Source: Ruminococcus sp.
GTDB lineage: Bacteria; Bacillota; Clostridia; Oscillospirales; Ruminococcaceae
Assembly: GCF_017650195.1 (NCBI RefSeq)
Contig: NZ_JAGCFH010000326.1
Span: 1-52,983, forward strand
Direction of reading: 5' to 3'
DNA: 52,983 nt
In this document: one piece after another, positions 7,515-16,708 of the stretch
Layout of the letters: each line of letters opens with the position of its first letter
How positions within the stretch are numbered: the first letter of the stretch is position 1
Translations under genes and position numbers: made by a program
Notes under the pieces: model-generated
Database searches by the model: none
What the model saw: only the letters and a program-made list of their open reading frames with translations
What the model was told of the DNA's origin: nothing

Positions 7515-7540
7515 CAAAAGCTATACAAAATACGCTTTTG
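7515..7540. other. Hairpin between the XRE terminator and the DivIVA-like promoter
   Basis: CAAAAGC at 7515-7521 and GCTTTTG at 7534-7540 pair over 7 bp around a 12-nt AT-rich loop. It could be a secondary terminator for the XRE gene on the minus strand, but the tail (TATTTCC) is weak. Confidence 0.35.
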
Positions 7541-7556
7541 TAAACATCAATTAAGG

Positions 7557-7585
7557 GAAAAACCGAAGAGCACCTCAAACTTCGG
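7557..7585 (-). terminator. Terminator of the XRE regulator gene
   Basis: Minus strand CCGAAG / CTTCGG (7580-7585 with 7563-7568) with an 11-nt loop is followed by GTTTTTCCC. It begins 2 nt after the regulator's stop codon. Confidence 0.7.
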
Positions 7586-7587
7586 GC

Positions 7588-8208
7588 TTATATAATATAG
7601 CCGCGGTTTATCAATAATAAAACTGAAAAAACGATAATTTCGATTGTCAAGCCTATACCCAGAACTAAAAATAAAGCTACAATACGTTTCTTCTTCAGTA
7701 CCTTCCTCTTTTCAAACTCCGCAGCTTTTTCAATTTCATCTAGAGTTTCACCGTTCATGAAGGCGATGACCTCGCGATATGTCTGAACATCGTGCTCTGC
7801 CTGCATCTGCCCCATTTTATGAAATGTCGTAAAATCGGCTGTCAGAAACATACCTGTAAGCACTGCAAATAACAGTCTGAGCGCTTCAATGTCAAGTACG
7901 GAAGCGAGCACCGCTGAAGCCAGACCTGCAAGCGTTTCTATGCCTGCAAGGTTATAAAGCTTTTTCATTTCTTTTCCATCATTCTTGGTAATTTTCTCTT
8001 TCATAGTATCAACATCTCCTTTGATAAGCTCATCGATAGAAACGCCGAAGAGGTCACTGAGGATAAGCAGACTGTGGACATCGGGATAGCTCCTTTCTGT
8101 CTCCCAGTTAGATATGGTCTGGCGGCTGACATACACGTGCTGTGCCAGCACCTCCTGTGACCAGCCTTTCTCAGTCCTAAGTTCCTTTATCCTGTTGCTC
8201 AGCTCCAT
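7588..8208 (-). CDS. XRE-family transcriptional regulator with membrane segments
   Basis: 206-aa protein. Residues 1-65 are a Cro/C1-type helix-turn-helix (LRTEKGWSQEVLAQHVYVSR followed by QTISNWE). The middle has a hydrophobic pair (LAGLASAVLASVLDIEALRLLFAVL and the following TGMFL), and the C-terminus is a predicted transmembrane helix (IVALFLVLGIGLTIEIIVF). Such fusions of HTH and membrane parts are common in Firmicutes as sensors of envelope or peptide signals; no ligand can be named. The ATG at 8208 has AAAGGAG 8 nt upstream and is preferred to the upstream start at 8229. It stands alone between its own promoter and terminator, next to ftsZ. Confidence 0.85.
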   Translation of the reverse strand: MELSNRIKELRTEKGWSQEVLAQHVYVSRQTISNWETERSYPDVHSLLILSDLFGVSIDELIKGDVDTMKEKITKNDGKEMKKLYNLAGIETLAGLASAVLASVLDIEALRLLFAVLTGMFLTADFTTFHKMGQMQAEHDVQTYREVIAFMNGETLDEIEKAAEFEKRKVLKKKRIVALFLVLGIGLTIEIIVFSVLLLINRGYII

Positions 8209-8252
8209 ACGTTCCACTCCTTTCCGCAAGGGTACTTTCCTTGTCTGAACTT

Positions 8253-8281
8253 ATCATAGCAGACGCGATATATTTTATCAA
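8253..8281 (-). promoter_or_regulatory. Promoter of the XRE regulator gene
   Basis: Minus-strand TTGATA (8276-8281), 17-nt spacer, TATGAT (8253-8258), 45 nt upstream of the chosen ATG. Confidence 0.6.
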
Positions 8282-8367
8282 CCAAAATTCTTTTGCAGAC
8301 GTCGAAGAAACATTGTCAAAACCTTTTGGCAAGCCGATCTCAAGCCATTCTACAGCTTCCTCTTACA

Positions 8368-8400
8368 TAAAATTAAAGCGGCTCTTAACGAACCGCTTTA
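8368..8400 (-). terminator. Terminator of ftsZ
   Basis: Minus-strand stem TTAAAGCGG / CCGCTTTAA with a short loop (8374-8400), followed by a TTTTATG tail, about 10 nt after the ftsZ stop codon. Confidence 0.8.
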
Positions 8401-8409
8401 ATATATCTG

Positions 8410-9555
8410 TTAGTTGCCAAGCATCTTGAAGATGTCGTCAAGGTCGTAATCCTGATTACTTGAAGCAGGTCTAGGAGCACTGCTCGGTGCGCCGAAGCCA
8501 AGTCCGTCAATAAGAGGATTGTCTATCGGGATTATATCGTCATCGTGGCTTTCCACAGAATCTGCCGCAGCAACTGCTGCATCATTAGCAGAATCCATAT
8601 CGTCGAAACCAGCAGCGATAACTGTGATAGTCATTTCGTCCTGCATATCCTCCTTGAAAGCTGTACCGAAGATGAACTCAACGCCGTCAGCAGCTGTATC
8701 GGTTATCATCTTTGTAGCTGCATCAACATCGGACGAAAGAATATCCTCTGACATGGCAATATTAATAAGTAGCCTCTTTGCACCAGAAATAGATGTTTCG
8801 AGAAGCGGGCTGGAGATAACTGCATTTGCAGCGTCTCTTGCCTTATCCTTACCGGTACCGTGACCAATAGCCATGTGAGCGTAGCCTGCGTTTCTCATGA
8901 TAGTTGAAACGTCAGCGAAGTCAAGGTTAATGTATCCTTCCTCAACGATGAGGTCGGAGATGCTCTTTACACCAGTCTTGAGCACGTCATCAGACAGTGC
9001 AAAGGACTGGAGCATTGTAAGGGGCTTATCAAGTCCCACGAGAAGTCTTTCATTAGGGATAACGATAAGGGAGTCAACATACTTTCTGAGTTCAGCGATA
9101 CCTCTTTCAGCCTGAGCCATTTTCTGCTCTCTCTCAAAGAGGAAAGGCTTTGTAACGACTGCAACTGTGAGGATATCCATTTCCTTAGCTATCTTTGCAA
9201 CTACGGGAGCAGCTCCTGTACCTGTACCGCCGCCCATGCCGGCAGTAATGAAGATCATGTCTGCACCCTTGAGGTGAGTTTCAATCTCGTCACGGTTCTC
9301 CTCAGCGCTGCGCTGACCAATCTCAGGCTTGTTTCCAGCGCCTCTGCCCTTTGTAAGCTTTGCGCCGATTGGTATCCTTGTAGTGGCCTTGGACTTGTTG
9401 AGAGCCTTGGCATCAGTATTAATTGCGATATATTCTATATTATTGACACCCGAATCCACCATGCAGTTTACGGCATTTCCGCCGCCACCGCCAACACCGA
9501 TGACCTTAATGTTAACATCGGGTTCGAGTGTTTCCTCGTAATTGAAATCTGACAT
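8410..9555 (-). CDS. ftsZ: Cell division protein FtsZ
   Basis: 381-aa tubulin-like GTPase that forms the division ring. The nucleotide-binding [13 protein letters not shown] lies at the N-terminus, the tubulin signature [10 protein letters not shown] near residue 110, and the T7/synergy loop NLDFADV near residue 210. The C-terminal linker is short and acidic and ends in [11 protein letters not shown], the conserved tail that binds membrane anchors. Start ATG 9555 has AGGAGGAG upstream. It is separated from divIB by 186 nt containing a near-consensus promoter, and it ends in its own terminator, so it can be expressed apart from the dcw operon. ftsA and sepF are not seen in the window. Confidence 0.98.
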   Translation of the reverse strand: MSDFNYEETLEPDVNIKVIGVGGGGGNAVNCMVDSGVNNIEYIAINTDAKALNKSKATTRIPIGAKLTKGRGAGNKPEIGQRSAEENRDEIETHLKGADMIFITAGMGGGTGTGAAPVVAKIAKEMDILTVAVVTKPFLFEREQKMAQAERGIAELRKYVDSLIVIPNERLLVGLDKPLTMLQSFALSDDVLKTGVKSISDLIVEEGYINLDFADVSTIMRNAGYAHMAIGHGTGKDKARDAANAVISSPLLETSISGAKRLLINIAMSEDILSSDVDAATKMITDTAADGVEFIFGTAFKEDMQDEMTITVIAAGFDDMDSANDAAVAAADSVESHDDDIIPIDNPLIDGLGFGAPSSAPRPASSNQDYDLDDIFKMLGN

Positions 9556-9629
9556 TTGAACTCCTCCTACTATTTATATTATCCTTTAATTCATCTAAAT
9601 TTATATATTAATCTATAAATACACTTTAT

Positions 9630-9658
9630 ATTTTAGCATATAAAAGCACTTTTTTCAA
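9630..9658 (-). promoter_or_regulatory. Promoter of ftsZ
   Basis: Minus-strand TTGAAA (9653-9658), 17-nt spacer, TAAAAT (9630-9635), giving a leader of about 65 nt before the ftsZ ATG. Confidence 0.7.
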
Positions 9659-9741
9659 GTCCTAATTAAACATTTTTTATTTTCGGCGAATTAGACAAGA
9701 ACGCATATTCAAAACACAGCGTTTTGTACATAGGAATCTCA

Positions 9742-11001
9742 TCACCACTGTCCTGTCTGATCTCCGCTATTATCGGTATAACCGCTGTTATCCGTGGCCA
9801 CGGCACCAGAATTGTTGCCACTGTCTCCACTCCACTGAGTTCCACCGTCATAGCTGCCTAAACTGTTATCAGTCCACTGTGTTGCACTGTTGTCTGTCCA
9901 CTGATTGCCACTATTGTCCGTCCACTGGCTTCCGCTGTTGTCCGTCCACTGGCTTCCGCTGTTGTCCGTCCACTGGCTTTCACTGTTGTCCGTCCACTGG
10001 CTTCCGCTGTTATCAGTCCATTGACTTCCGCTATAATCCGTCCATTCATTGCCTGTGTATATACTGTTGGGCGCTGTAGTTGTCTCGCTCTTGCGCCTGT
10101 TGTTGAATTCGTTTATCTTGGCTTCCTGTTCAGGATTCCTCTCTCCCTCTATAGGATTGCCGTATTCATCAGTAACAGCAGCTGTTGTAGCCTCAGAACC
10201 GCCGGGGACGATGACGGGACCATCAGTTAACCTGAAGCTGCACTCATTTGTACCAATCATTGTAAGATAGCCTTTTTTACCCTTTACGTTTTCGTCGTTC
10301 ATAACTGTCTCAGCAAGTCTGAGCTTATACTCAACGTCGTTCCAGTTACCCATTTTGAATATCATTTCATTCTTATACTTAACGACAATTGCGTGCTCAT
10401 CGCTCATATCCACTGTCATTATCTTATCGTCACCCATTTTCACAATGCTCGAAATAAGCGCATTGAATGCTTCATTCTTGTGTTTGTTCTCGGAGGACGT
10501 CATTTTTCCGGGAGTTTTGTCCGAGGGATCGAGCCCATATATTATAGGGAGCCCCTCTGTGATAAAGCCGTTGTCAGCAAGTATTTTTCCCTTCTTGCTC
10601 ACAAGGAGCGTGCCGGTACCATAGTTGACATTAAAAGCTGGTATGCAGCGTGTCACAGATATTTCCAGCGAAGACGGGAACTTTCTCTTTACATCCGCTG
10701 TCTCCACGTACAAAAGCTCGTTGAGTATGCGGTTCGCGCTCTTTTTACAGTCAAGCCTCAGTAGGTTGTCACCCTCATTTATGCCTGATGCAGCAACTAT
10801 CTCCTCTGCCGTATACATATCCGACTGTCCTGTCACTCTTATCTCGCTTATATTAAAAAGAAACGTATAGCTTATGGTTATACCTATAGTTAGAACTAGG
10901 AGTAAAACAACAAGACCATAGACATTTGTCCACCTCTGCCGTCTTCTAAGCCTTTTACGGCTGTTTTGCCTTTCAACACTGGTTTTTTCGACGTCTTTCA
11001 T
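9742..11001 (-). CDS. divIB: Cell division protein DivIB/FtsQ with C-terminal Trp repeat tail
   Basis: 419-aa bitopic membrane protein of the divisome, partner of FtsL and FtsI-type PBPs. A basic cytoplasmic N-terminus (RKRLRRRQRW) precedes one transmembrane helix (LVVLLLVLTIGITISYTFLF). An extracellular POTRA domain (ISEIRVTGQSDMYTAEEI...) and a beta domain follow. The tail from about residue 315 holds eight 8-residue repeats of the type QWTDNSGS, then a Gly/Ser/Asn-rich end, which makes it clearly longer than typical DivIB. ATG 11001 has GGAG 7 nt upstream and lies after the murA stop; the open frame reaches 11049 but would overlap murA. It is the last gene of the mraZ-led run before ftsZ. 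Confidence 0.92.
   Translation of the reverse strand: MKDVEKTSVERQNSRKRLRRRQRWTNVYGLVVLLLVLTIGITISYTFLFNISEIRVTGQSDMYTAEEIVAASGINEGDNLLRLDCKKSANRILNELLYVETADVKRKFPSSLEISVTRCIPAFNVNYGTGTLLVSKKGKILADNGFITEGLPIIYGLDPSDKTPGKMTSSENKHKNEAFNALISSIVKMGDDKIMTVDMSDEHAIVVKYKNEMIFKMGNWNDVEYKLRLAETVMNDENVKGKKGYLTMIGTNECSFRLTDGPVIVPGGSEATTAAVTDEYGNPIEGERNPEQEAKINEFNNRRKSETTTAPNSIYTGNEWTDYSGSQWTDNSGSQWTDNSESQWTDNSGSQWTDNSGSQWTDNSGNQWTDNSATQWTDNSLGSYDGGTQWSGDSGNNSGAVATDNSGYTDNSGDQTGQW
9854..10050 (-). repeat. 24-bp tandem repeats encoding QWTDNSGS units in DivIB
   Basis: Eight consecutive 24-nt units, each coding for an octapeptide close to QWTDNSGS (first NEWTDYSGS, last QWTDNSLGS). The central copies are nearly identical at DNA level, which points to recent expansion by slippage or recombination. 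Confidence 0.9.
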
Positions 11002-11023
11002 ACTATCTCCAAATCCTTCCGCC

Positions 11024-12283
11024 TCAGCTCCGGCGTATATCGCCGCCAAGGAGTCTTACGGCTTCTTCCATATTTTCATAGCCTCTGTCAATATGACATA
11101 GCCTTGTAATCTCTGAGCTTCCATCTGCGCACAGAGCTGCGATTACCAATGCCGCTCCGCCGCGGAGGTCTGTCGCTTCTATATTTGCTCCGCGGAGCCC
11201 TTCAACGCCCTTAACTACAGCAACCTTGCCCAGTACATGTATATCCGCTCCCATTTTCACAAGAGCTTCGGTGTGGCGGTAGCGGCAGTCGAAGATATTC
11301 TCCTCGAATACGCTCGTACCGTCGGCGGCTGTCAAGGCAGCCATGAGCACTGCCTGTGCGTCGGTGGGAAAACCAGGATGAGGCATTGTCCTTATCCTGT
11401 CCTTTACGGCTCTGAGCCGAGTACCGCTGCGCAGGTATATTCTGTTTTCAGATGTATAAATACTGCATCCCGTCTGTTCGAGGACAGACAGAAATGGTTC
11501 CATTTCAGGAACGCAGGCATTTGTAAGTATTATCTCGCCCTTTGTGGCAGCTGCCATAGAGAGATAAGTAGCTCCCACTATCCTGTCGGGCATAATTGTA
11601 TATTCACAGCCATGGAGCTGTTTTTTTCCATTTATTATTATACGGCTCTCACCGTCGCCGCTGATATCCGCGCCGCATTTTCGCAGGAATCTGCAAAGAT
11701 CACATATCTCCGGTTCGCGCGCCGCATTGTTTATGACGGTCTCACCATCTGCCGTGACTGCTGCAAGTATAACGTTCTCGGTAGCTCCTACAGACGGAAA
11801 GGCAAGGTTTATCTTTGCTCCCCTTGCTCTGCCGCCAGAGACTCTACAAACTATATCTCCTCCGCTTTCACGGATATCTATCCCCATTTTTCTTAAAGCA
11901 GACAAATGCATATCTATAGGTCTCGGACCGAGCTCACAGCCTCCCGGCACGCTTACGGTGCATTCACCCGTTCTGCCAAGCATGGCTCCCATAAAGATTA
12001 TGGAAGAACGCATTTCACGCATAAGCTCCTCAGAGACAGAAGTGCTTCCAACCGAAGCTGAGTCTATAACCACCGTATTGTCAGAAAACATGCATTTGCA
12101 ACCTACGCAATTGAGTATACGCGCAGCCGCATATACGTCCGTGAGAGCAGGACAGCTGTGCAGCGTACATTCGCCGAAACACAGAAGTGCCGCCGCCATT
12201 ATCGGCAACGAGCTGTTCTTGCTGCCCTGCAAAGCGAGCTCGCCTCTCAGCCGTCTGCCTCCGTTTATTATAAATTTCTGCAT
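11024..12283 (-). CDS. murA: UDP-N-acetylglucosamine 1-carboxyvinyltransferase MurA
   Basis: 419-aa cytoplasmic enzyme that transfers enolpyruvate from PEP to UDP-GlcNAc, the first committed step of peptidoglycan synthesis. The substrate-binding GSKNSSLPIMAAALL is near residue 20, and the catalytic-loop VPGGCELGPRPIDMH near residue 115 keeps the PEP-reactive Cys, the fosfomycin target. Length is normal for the family. ATG 12283 (MQKFIINGG) has GGGGTGG upstream and is preferred over the start at 12301. It follows the alpha/beta hydrolase gene after about 50 nt and precedes divIB. Firmicutes often have two murA copies; which paralogue this is cannot be decided here. Confidence 0.96.
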   Translation of the reverse strand: MQKFIINGGRRLRGELALQGSKNSSLPIMAAALLCFGECTLHSCPALTDVYAAARILNCVGCKCMFSDNTVVIDSASVGSTSVSEELMREMRSSIIFMGAMLGRTGECTVSVPGGCELGPRPIDMHLSALRKMGIDIRESGGDIVCRVSGGRARGAKINLAFPSVGATENVILAAVTADGETVINNAAREPEICDLCRFLRKCGADISGDGESRIIINGKKQLHGCEYTIMPDRIVGATYLSMAAATKGEIILTNACVPEMEPFLSVLEQTGCSIYTSENRIYLRSGTRLRAVKDRIRTMPHPGFPTDAQAVLMAALTAADGTSVFEENIFDCRYRHTEALVKMGADIHVLGKVAVVKGVEGLRGANIEATDLRGGAALVIAALCADGSSEITRLCHIDRGYENMEEAVRLLGGDIRRS

Positions 12284-12335
12284 TATACCACCCCACAGCA
12301 TTTTTATGTATAGTATGCATGGGGTGTGAATTATG

Positions 12336-13214
12336 TTACTGAGCGCCTATACCATGCGCTTCAAGAAATTTGTTGAATGTATCCGACATCTCATCAGGAA
12401 TGGATGCGTACATCATATGGCCCTTATCGGAAAGATGCACCTCAGCACCACATTGCTCCGCAAAATCAAGCCCCGCCTGACGCCATGACAACTTCCGGCT
12501 CAGAGTTTTCATATCGCTGATGAAGAGGCAACAAGGACATTTCAGACTGCCGGTTTCAAGAGCCTTCTTTGCATTTTCAGTCATGAGTTGCGACTCCTCG
12601 ATGTACTCGTTGCCTGCAATATTCTGATAAAAGAGCCTGCGGTACATTGACTTTTCCTCAGCCGTAAGCTCGCTACTGGTCATAAGTCCTGATACGTTTT
12701 CGGTCTTACTTCTTACAAGCTTTGCAAGCAAGCCGTCCTTAGCTATCCTTTTCAGCAGTTTATGCTGCTTTTCGAGAAGCTTCAGACGTTTTTCCTCTGA
12801 TATCTCCTCCGCCTGTAATACTGCAAGCCCAGGTACACCCATATCCATGCTGAGAACAGCTTTTACCTCGTCAGGATAGGTATTTGCCCAGTACACCGCT
12901 TCAAATCCCGAATATGAATGAGGCGCTAGAACATAAGGCGGTTCAACTCCTGCCATGAGTAAGGCTTCTCTGTTCTCTAAAACAAGGTTTTCGATAGTCC
13001 TCGGTGTTTTTGCGTGGTCACTGAGACCGTAGCCAGCCTTTTCAATTACGGCTATCCGGTATTTCGAGGACATTCGCTTGTATATAGGCTTGTATTCAAG
13101 CACGGGACAGGTTACACCGTTTCCTGCCATAAATACTATGGTAGTCACGCCGCTTCCCTCGGTATATATATTCAGAGCCGTTTCGCCGACCTGCACTTTG
13201 TTTTCGTAATTCAT
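12336..13214 (-). CDS. Alpha/beta hydrolase embedded in the dcw cluster
   Basis: 292-aa alpha/beta hydrolase. The oxyanion-side VFMAGNGVTCP is near residue 30. The nucleophile elbow reads LAPHSYSGFEA near residue 98, where the usual G-x-S-x-G is P-H-S-Y-S, so the first and last Gly are replaced. The catalytic His lies in SDKGHMMYASIPDEM near the C-terminus. There is no signal peptide, so it is cytoplasmic. Its ATG (13214) overlaps the murG stop as ATGA, which implies translational coupling with murG. Its substrate is unknown; it is not a usual member of the division cluster, and a wall-precursor or lipid-linked role is only a guess from context. Confidence 0.85.
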   Translation of the reverse strand: MNYENKVQVGETALNIYTEGSGVTTIVFMAGNGVTCPVLEYKPIYKRMSSKYRIAVIEKAGYGLSDHAKTPRTIENLVLENREALLMAGVEPPYVLAPHSYSGFEAVYWANTYPDEVKAVLSMDMGVPGLAVLQAEEISEEKRLKLLEKQHKLLKRIAKDGLLAKLVRSKTENVSGLMTSSELTAEEKSMYRRLFYQNIAGNEYIEESQLMTENAKKALETGSLKCPCCLFISDMKTLSRKLSWRQAGLDFAEQCGAEVHLSDKGHMMYASIPDEMSDTFNKFLEAHGIGAQ

Positions 13215-14344
13215 TTCCTGCTCTTTTCAATAAGCTTATCTATAACTGCAAGTATTCTCTCGTTAGTATCCGAAAGATGGAGCTTTGCCGCGCTTTCTGA
13301 CATTGACTTTACTTTCACTCTGTCGCCGTATAGACGCTCTATCTCGGCAATCATCCTCTCAGCGGTCACATCCTTCTGCTCGATAACTACTGCAGCTCCT
13401 GCATTGCCAAGAACCATTGCATTGTGGTACTGGTGATTTCCTGCGACTATAGGCGAAGGTATAAGTATCGAAGCCTTTCCTGCGGCTTCAAGCTCCGCAA
13501 GAGTGGAAGCTCCCGAACGGCATATCACAAGGTCTGCCGCCGCAAGGCATACGTCCATATCGTTTATATACTCTGTTATGCGCAGTCTGTCAGACCTGAG
13601 CTGTATACCAGCAGCCTTCATCGCCTGCGGAAAGCTGTCCTTTCCCATACCACCGTAACCGTGTATATGGTTTATATCAAGCTTTTTGCCTGTATGCCAT
13701 TTTATAACCTCGGTCATGGTGTCATTTATACAGCCTGCGCCGAGGCTTCCGCCGAAGGAAAGAATGGTGAAGCTATCGTCAAAGCCAAGCTTATTCCGCG
13801 CTTCCTCACGGCTCATTGTATTAATATTGCTCCTTACGGGAAGTCCCGTAACGCTGTTCTCAAATTTGCTACTATCCATGAATTTAAGGGCTTCCTCAAC
13901 AGTGAGCATAACGTAGTCCACTTCTTTTGAGAGGAGTCTGTTAGTAACTCCAGGGTAGGCGTTCTGCTCATGTATGGCAGTAGGTATACCCATTCTTGCA
14001 GCTTTCCTAATAACAGGTCCAGCCGCGTAGCCGCCGGTACCAATAGCGATATCTGGCTTAAAGCCCTCTATTATCTGCTTGGCTCTCCTGCCAGATGTAA
14101 CAAGATATGCAAGGGCTTTGGCGTTCCTGCCTATATTTTCGAGGGATATCCTTCTCTGAAAGCCAGCAACCTTTATGGTCTCCAACTTATAGCCTGCCTT
14201 CGGGACAAGCTTAGCCTCCATTCCCTTGGGAGTTCCTGCAAAAAGGAATTCCGCGTCGGGGTACTTTTTCTTTATTATATCAGCAATGGCGATACCTGGA
14301 TTGATATGTCCTCCTGTACCGCCGCACGCGATAAGTACCTTCAT
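13211..14344 (-). CDS. murG: MurG, lipid II-forming N-acetylglucosaminyltransferase
   Basis: 377-aa GT-B glycosyltransferase that adds GlcNAc to lipid I on the inner membrane face, forming lipid II. The N-terminal loop ACGGTGGHINPGIAIAD, then GTGGYAAGP, HEQNAYPGVTN, and the UDP-GlcNAc-binding region CRSGASTLAE are all present. Two in-frame ATGs occur at 14350 and 14344. AAGGAG ends only 1-2 nt before the first but 7 nt before the second, so 14344 is chosen. The first ATG overlaps the ftsW stop, so coupling with ftsW is likely. The downstream alpha/beta hydrolase overlaps by 4 nt. Confidence 0.97.
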   Translation of the reverse strand: MKVLIACGGTGGHINPGIAIADIIKKKYPDAEFLFAGTPKGMEAKLVPKAGYKLETIKVAGFQRRISLENIGRNAKALAYLVTSGRRAKQIIEGFKPDIAIGTGGYAAGPVIRKAARMGIPTAIHEQNAYPGVTNRLLSKEVDYVMLTVEEALKFMDSSKFENSVTGLPVRSNINTMSREEARNKLGFDDSFTILSFGGSLGAGCINDTMTEVIKWHTGKKLDINHIHGYGGMGKDSFPQAMKAAGIQLRSDRLRITEYINDMDVCLAAADLVICRSGASTLAELEAAGKASILIPSPIVAGNHQYHNAMVLGNAGAAVVIEQKDVTAERMIAEIERLYGDRVKVKSMSESAAKLHLSDTNERILAVIDKLIEKSRK

Positions 14345-14346
14345 GC

Positions 14347-15624
14347 TCATGCTCCTTCTGGCTCGGCGATCTCAGCATTCTGGCCCGAGCTCCTTTTTCT
14401 CTTCCGCGGCTTCTCATCGGGATAGTGTCTCTGCTGTGAGATATTCAGCATTATGCCCATTTCCGCCAGTTGCATTATCAGCGCCGTTCCGCCATAACTG
14501 AAAAAAGGCAAACTGATACCTGTATTTGGTATGAGATTGCTTACAACAGCAAGATTCAGTACAGTCTGTATGCCTATCTGAGTAGTTATACCCACAGCAA
14601 TCAACATACCGAAGCGGTCCTTGCAGCGGACCGCGATAGAATAGCCTTCCACTATGAGAAGGAAGAATACTATGATTATAGCAAGAGCTCCTGCAAAACC
14701 AAGTTCCTCGCATACTATCGGAAAAACAAAGTCGTTCTTGGTCTCAGGCAGATAGAGGTACTTCTGACGGGAGTTTCCAAGTCCAAGTCCGAAAAGTCCA
14801 CCAGAGCCTATGGCTATAAGAGAGTTACCTGTCTGCCACGAATCGCCAAGTTTATCCGCAAAGGGAGCCTTCCATGCATTTATACGTGTACTTACATAGC
14901 TGCCGGGGACCTGAGCCTGCCATGAGATGAAGGCAATAGCTATGCCTAGACCAGCCGCCCCGAGGCCTATGAAATGCTTCTTGTTCACACCACCGCAGAG
15001 TATCATAGCCACAGCGATAGTACCGATAAGGATACAGCCCGAGATATGCTTTTCAAGCACGATAAGCACAAGATATACACCGAGTATCACTGTATACTTG
15101 ACAATGCCAGTCTTGAAGGTGTTCATCTTCTTACCGTCACGCTCCATGCTGTAAGCAAAGAAGATTATCAGTGCCAGCTTTGCCACCTCAGAGGGCTGCA
15201 AATTGATAGGTCCGATATCTATCCACCTTCTTGCGCCCATCGAACCGCCCTCATCGTTACCGATAAGCAAAACCGCTAAGAGGAGTATCGCGCCGGCTAT
15301 ATACATAAGGCTAGCTATATTCAGCTTCTTTAATACAGGAAGCTTAAGATTCTTGAAATTATGATAGTCCATCTTCATGAAGAAGATCATTGCTATAAAA
15401 CCTATCACGGCATGCTTCGCCTGATTTTTTGCATAGTAAAGACCATCGCCACCGTGCTCGCTGTATGCCCACGCATAACTTGCAGAGGACATCATTACGA
15501 TACCGACAACTAACAGTATCATAACGTAAGCAAAGAACGAAAGACTCAGGTCTCCGCGCCTGCCGCCCGAAAATGGGTTCGATACGGCACTGCTTTTTTT
15601 GTTTTTAGTTTTGCTTGCAGCCAT
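14347..15624 (-). CDS. ftsW: FtsW, SEDS-family septal peptidoglycan glycosyltransferase
   Basis: 425-aa polytopic membrane protein of the SEDS family, which polymerises lipid II at the septum together with an FtsI-type PBP. About ten hydrophobic helices are visible. Typical SEDS segments are GARRWIDIGPINLQPSEVAKLALI, NSLIAIGSGGLFGLGLGNS, KNDFVFPIVCEELGFAGA and NTGISLPFFSYGGTALI. The N-terminus is a basic cytoplasmic tail, and the C-terminus is basic too (KPRKRKRSSG). ATG 15624 has AGGAGGAAAA upstream. It sits between mraY and murG as in many Clostridia. Confidence 0.97.
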   Translation of the reverse strand: MAASKTKNKKSSAVSNPFSGGRRGDLSLSFFAYVMILLVVGIVMMSSASYAWAYSEHGGDGLYYAKNQAKHAVIGFIAMIFFMKMDYHNFKNLKLPVLKKLNIASLMYIAGAILLLAVLLIGNDEGGSMGARRWIDIGPINLQPSEVAKLALIIFFAYSMERDGKKMNTFKTGIVKYTVILGVYLVLIVLEKHISGCILIGTIAVAMILCGGVNKKHFIGLGAAGLGIAIAFISWQAQVPGSYVSTRINAWKAPFADKLGDSWQTGNSLIAIGSGGLFGLGLGNSRQKYLYLPETKNDFVFPIVCEELGFAGALAIIIVFFLLIVEGYSIAVRCKDRFGMLIAVGITTQIGIQTVLNLAVVSNLIPNTGISLPFFSYGGTALIMQLAEMGIMLNISQQRHYPDEKPRKRKRSSGQNAEIAEPEGA

Positions 15625-15658
15625 TTTTCCTCCTAAGGTACGATGAAATTATGCCGGC

Positions 15659-16708
15659 TCAGAATACCAGCAGTGTAATTATTCCCAGAACTCCGAAAAT
15701 AATGCCGCAGAGCGAAAAAGTTATAACGATCTTGTACTCGCTGAAACCGCTCATTTCAAAGTGATGATGTATAGGCGTCATTTTAAATATTCTCTGCCCC
15801 TGATGATCTGCGCGAAGCTTCTTTGTAATCTTAAAATAGCCTACTTGTATAACAACAGAAAGTGCCTCGATGATATATACGAGAGCAACAAGAATAAGCA
15901 ACAGATGCTTGTGGAGTACAAGTCCCACAGCAGTTACCGATGCACCGAGGAACATTGAGCCCGTATCGCCCATGAAACACTTCGCAGGATTCAGGTTCCA
16001 GAGCAGGAAGCCAAGACAGCCGCCTGCCAGTGCCATTGCAAAGCATATCATCTCGTACTGCTTGAGTATGGAGCAACATACGGTGAATACCAGCATGGCA
16101 ATGAAAGTAACAGAACCACAGAGTCCATCTATTCCGTCTGTGAGATTTACCGCATTAGTGAGGTAAATTATCACAGCCATCATGAGGATATAATAGAATA
16201 TGTCGAGAGAAGGACTTTTCCAAAAGCCAAGATCTATCCTTGTGGAATTGTCACCGAATTTGCGTAGCGCATAAAGAAAGCCCACAGAAAAGAGAAGCTG
16301 CATGGCGATCTTCTGCCACGCAGTAAGTCCGTCATTCTTCTTTCTGACAACCTTTGCAAAATCATCGATAAAGCCGATAAGTCCGAATGAAGCTGCGTAT
16401 ACGATACAGCTAAGCATACGGTAAAACGCCTTAAAGCTCTCATTATCCGTGGTATCTATGCCATTTTTCCACCTGCATATCCAGTAGCCAGCGATAGCGG
16501 CTATGATAGTCGAGATGATGAACATAAATCCACCCATTGTGGGAGTTCCCTGCTTTTTTGCGTGCCATTTTGGTCCGTCCACAGTTTTTATAGGCTGACC
16601 AAACTTTATCTTATGCAGGAATGGAACGAGATAAATACCCGATACTCCTGCGATAACGAATGACAAAAGTACTATCAAAAGGTTGATTATCCAGAAAGAC
16701 ATTGACAT
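15659..16708 (-). CDS. mraY: MraY, phospho-MurNAc-pentapeptide translocase
   Basis: 349-aa integral membrane enzyme that transfers phospho-MurNAc-pentapeptide to undecaprenyl phosphate (lipid I). Ten membrane helices are expected. Signature segments include GTPTMGGFMF, NAVNLTDGIDGLCG with the conserved Asp residues, FMGDTGSMFLG, and the cytoplasmic PIHHHFE triad near residue 305. The first ATG at 16708 (MSMSFWII) has a GGAG 13 nt upstream; an ATG at 16702 is the alternative. A 120-nt spacer separates it from murE; nothing else was recognised in that spacer. Confidence 0.97.
   Translation of the reverse strand: MSMSFWIINLLIVLLSFVIAGVSGIYLVPFLHKIKFGQPIKTVDGPKWHAKKQGTPTMGGFMFIISTIIAAIAGYWICRWKNGIDTTDNESFKAFYRMLSCIVYAASFGLIGFIDDFAKVVRKKNDGLTAWQKIAMQLLFSVGFLYALRKFGDNSTRIDLGFWKSPSLDIFYYILMMAVIIYLTNAVNLTDGIDGLCGSVTFIAMLVFTVCCSILKQYEMICFAMALAGGCLGFLLWNLNPAKCFMGDTGSMFLGASVTAVGLVLHKHLLLILVALVYIIEALSVVIQVGYFKITKKLRADHQGQRIFKMTPIHHHFEMSGFSEYKIVITFSLCGIIFGVLGIITLLVF

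Noticed and set aside
9854..10050. CRISPR array.
   Set aside because: The 24-bp units are contiguous without spacers and lie in frame within divIB.
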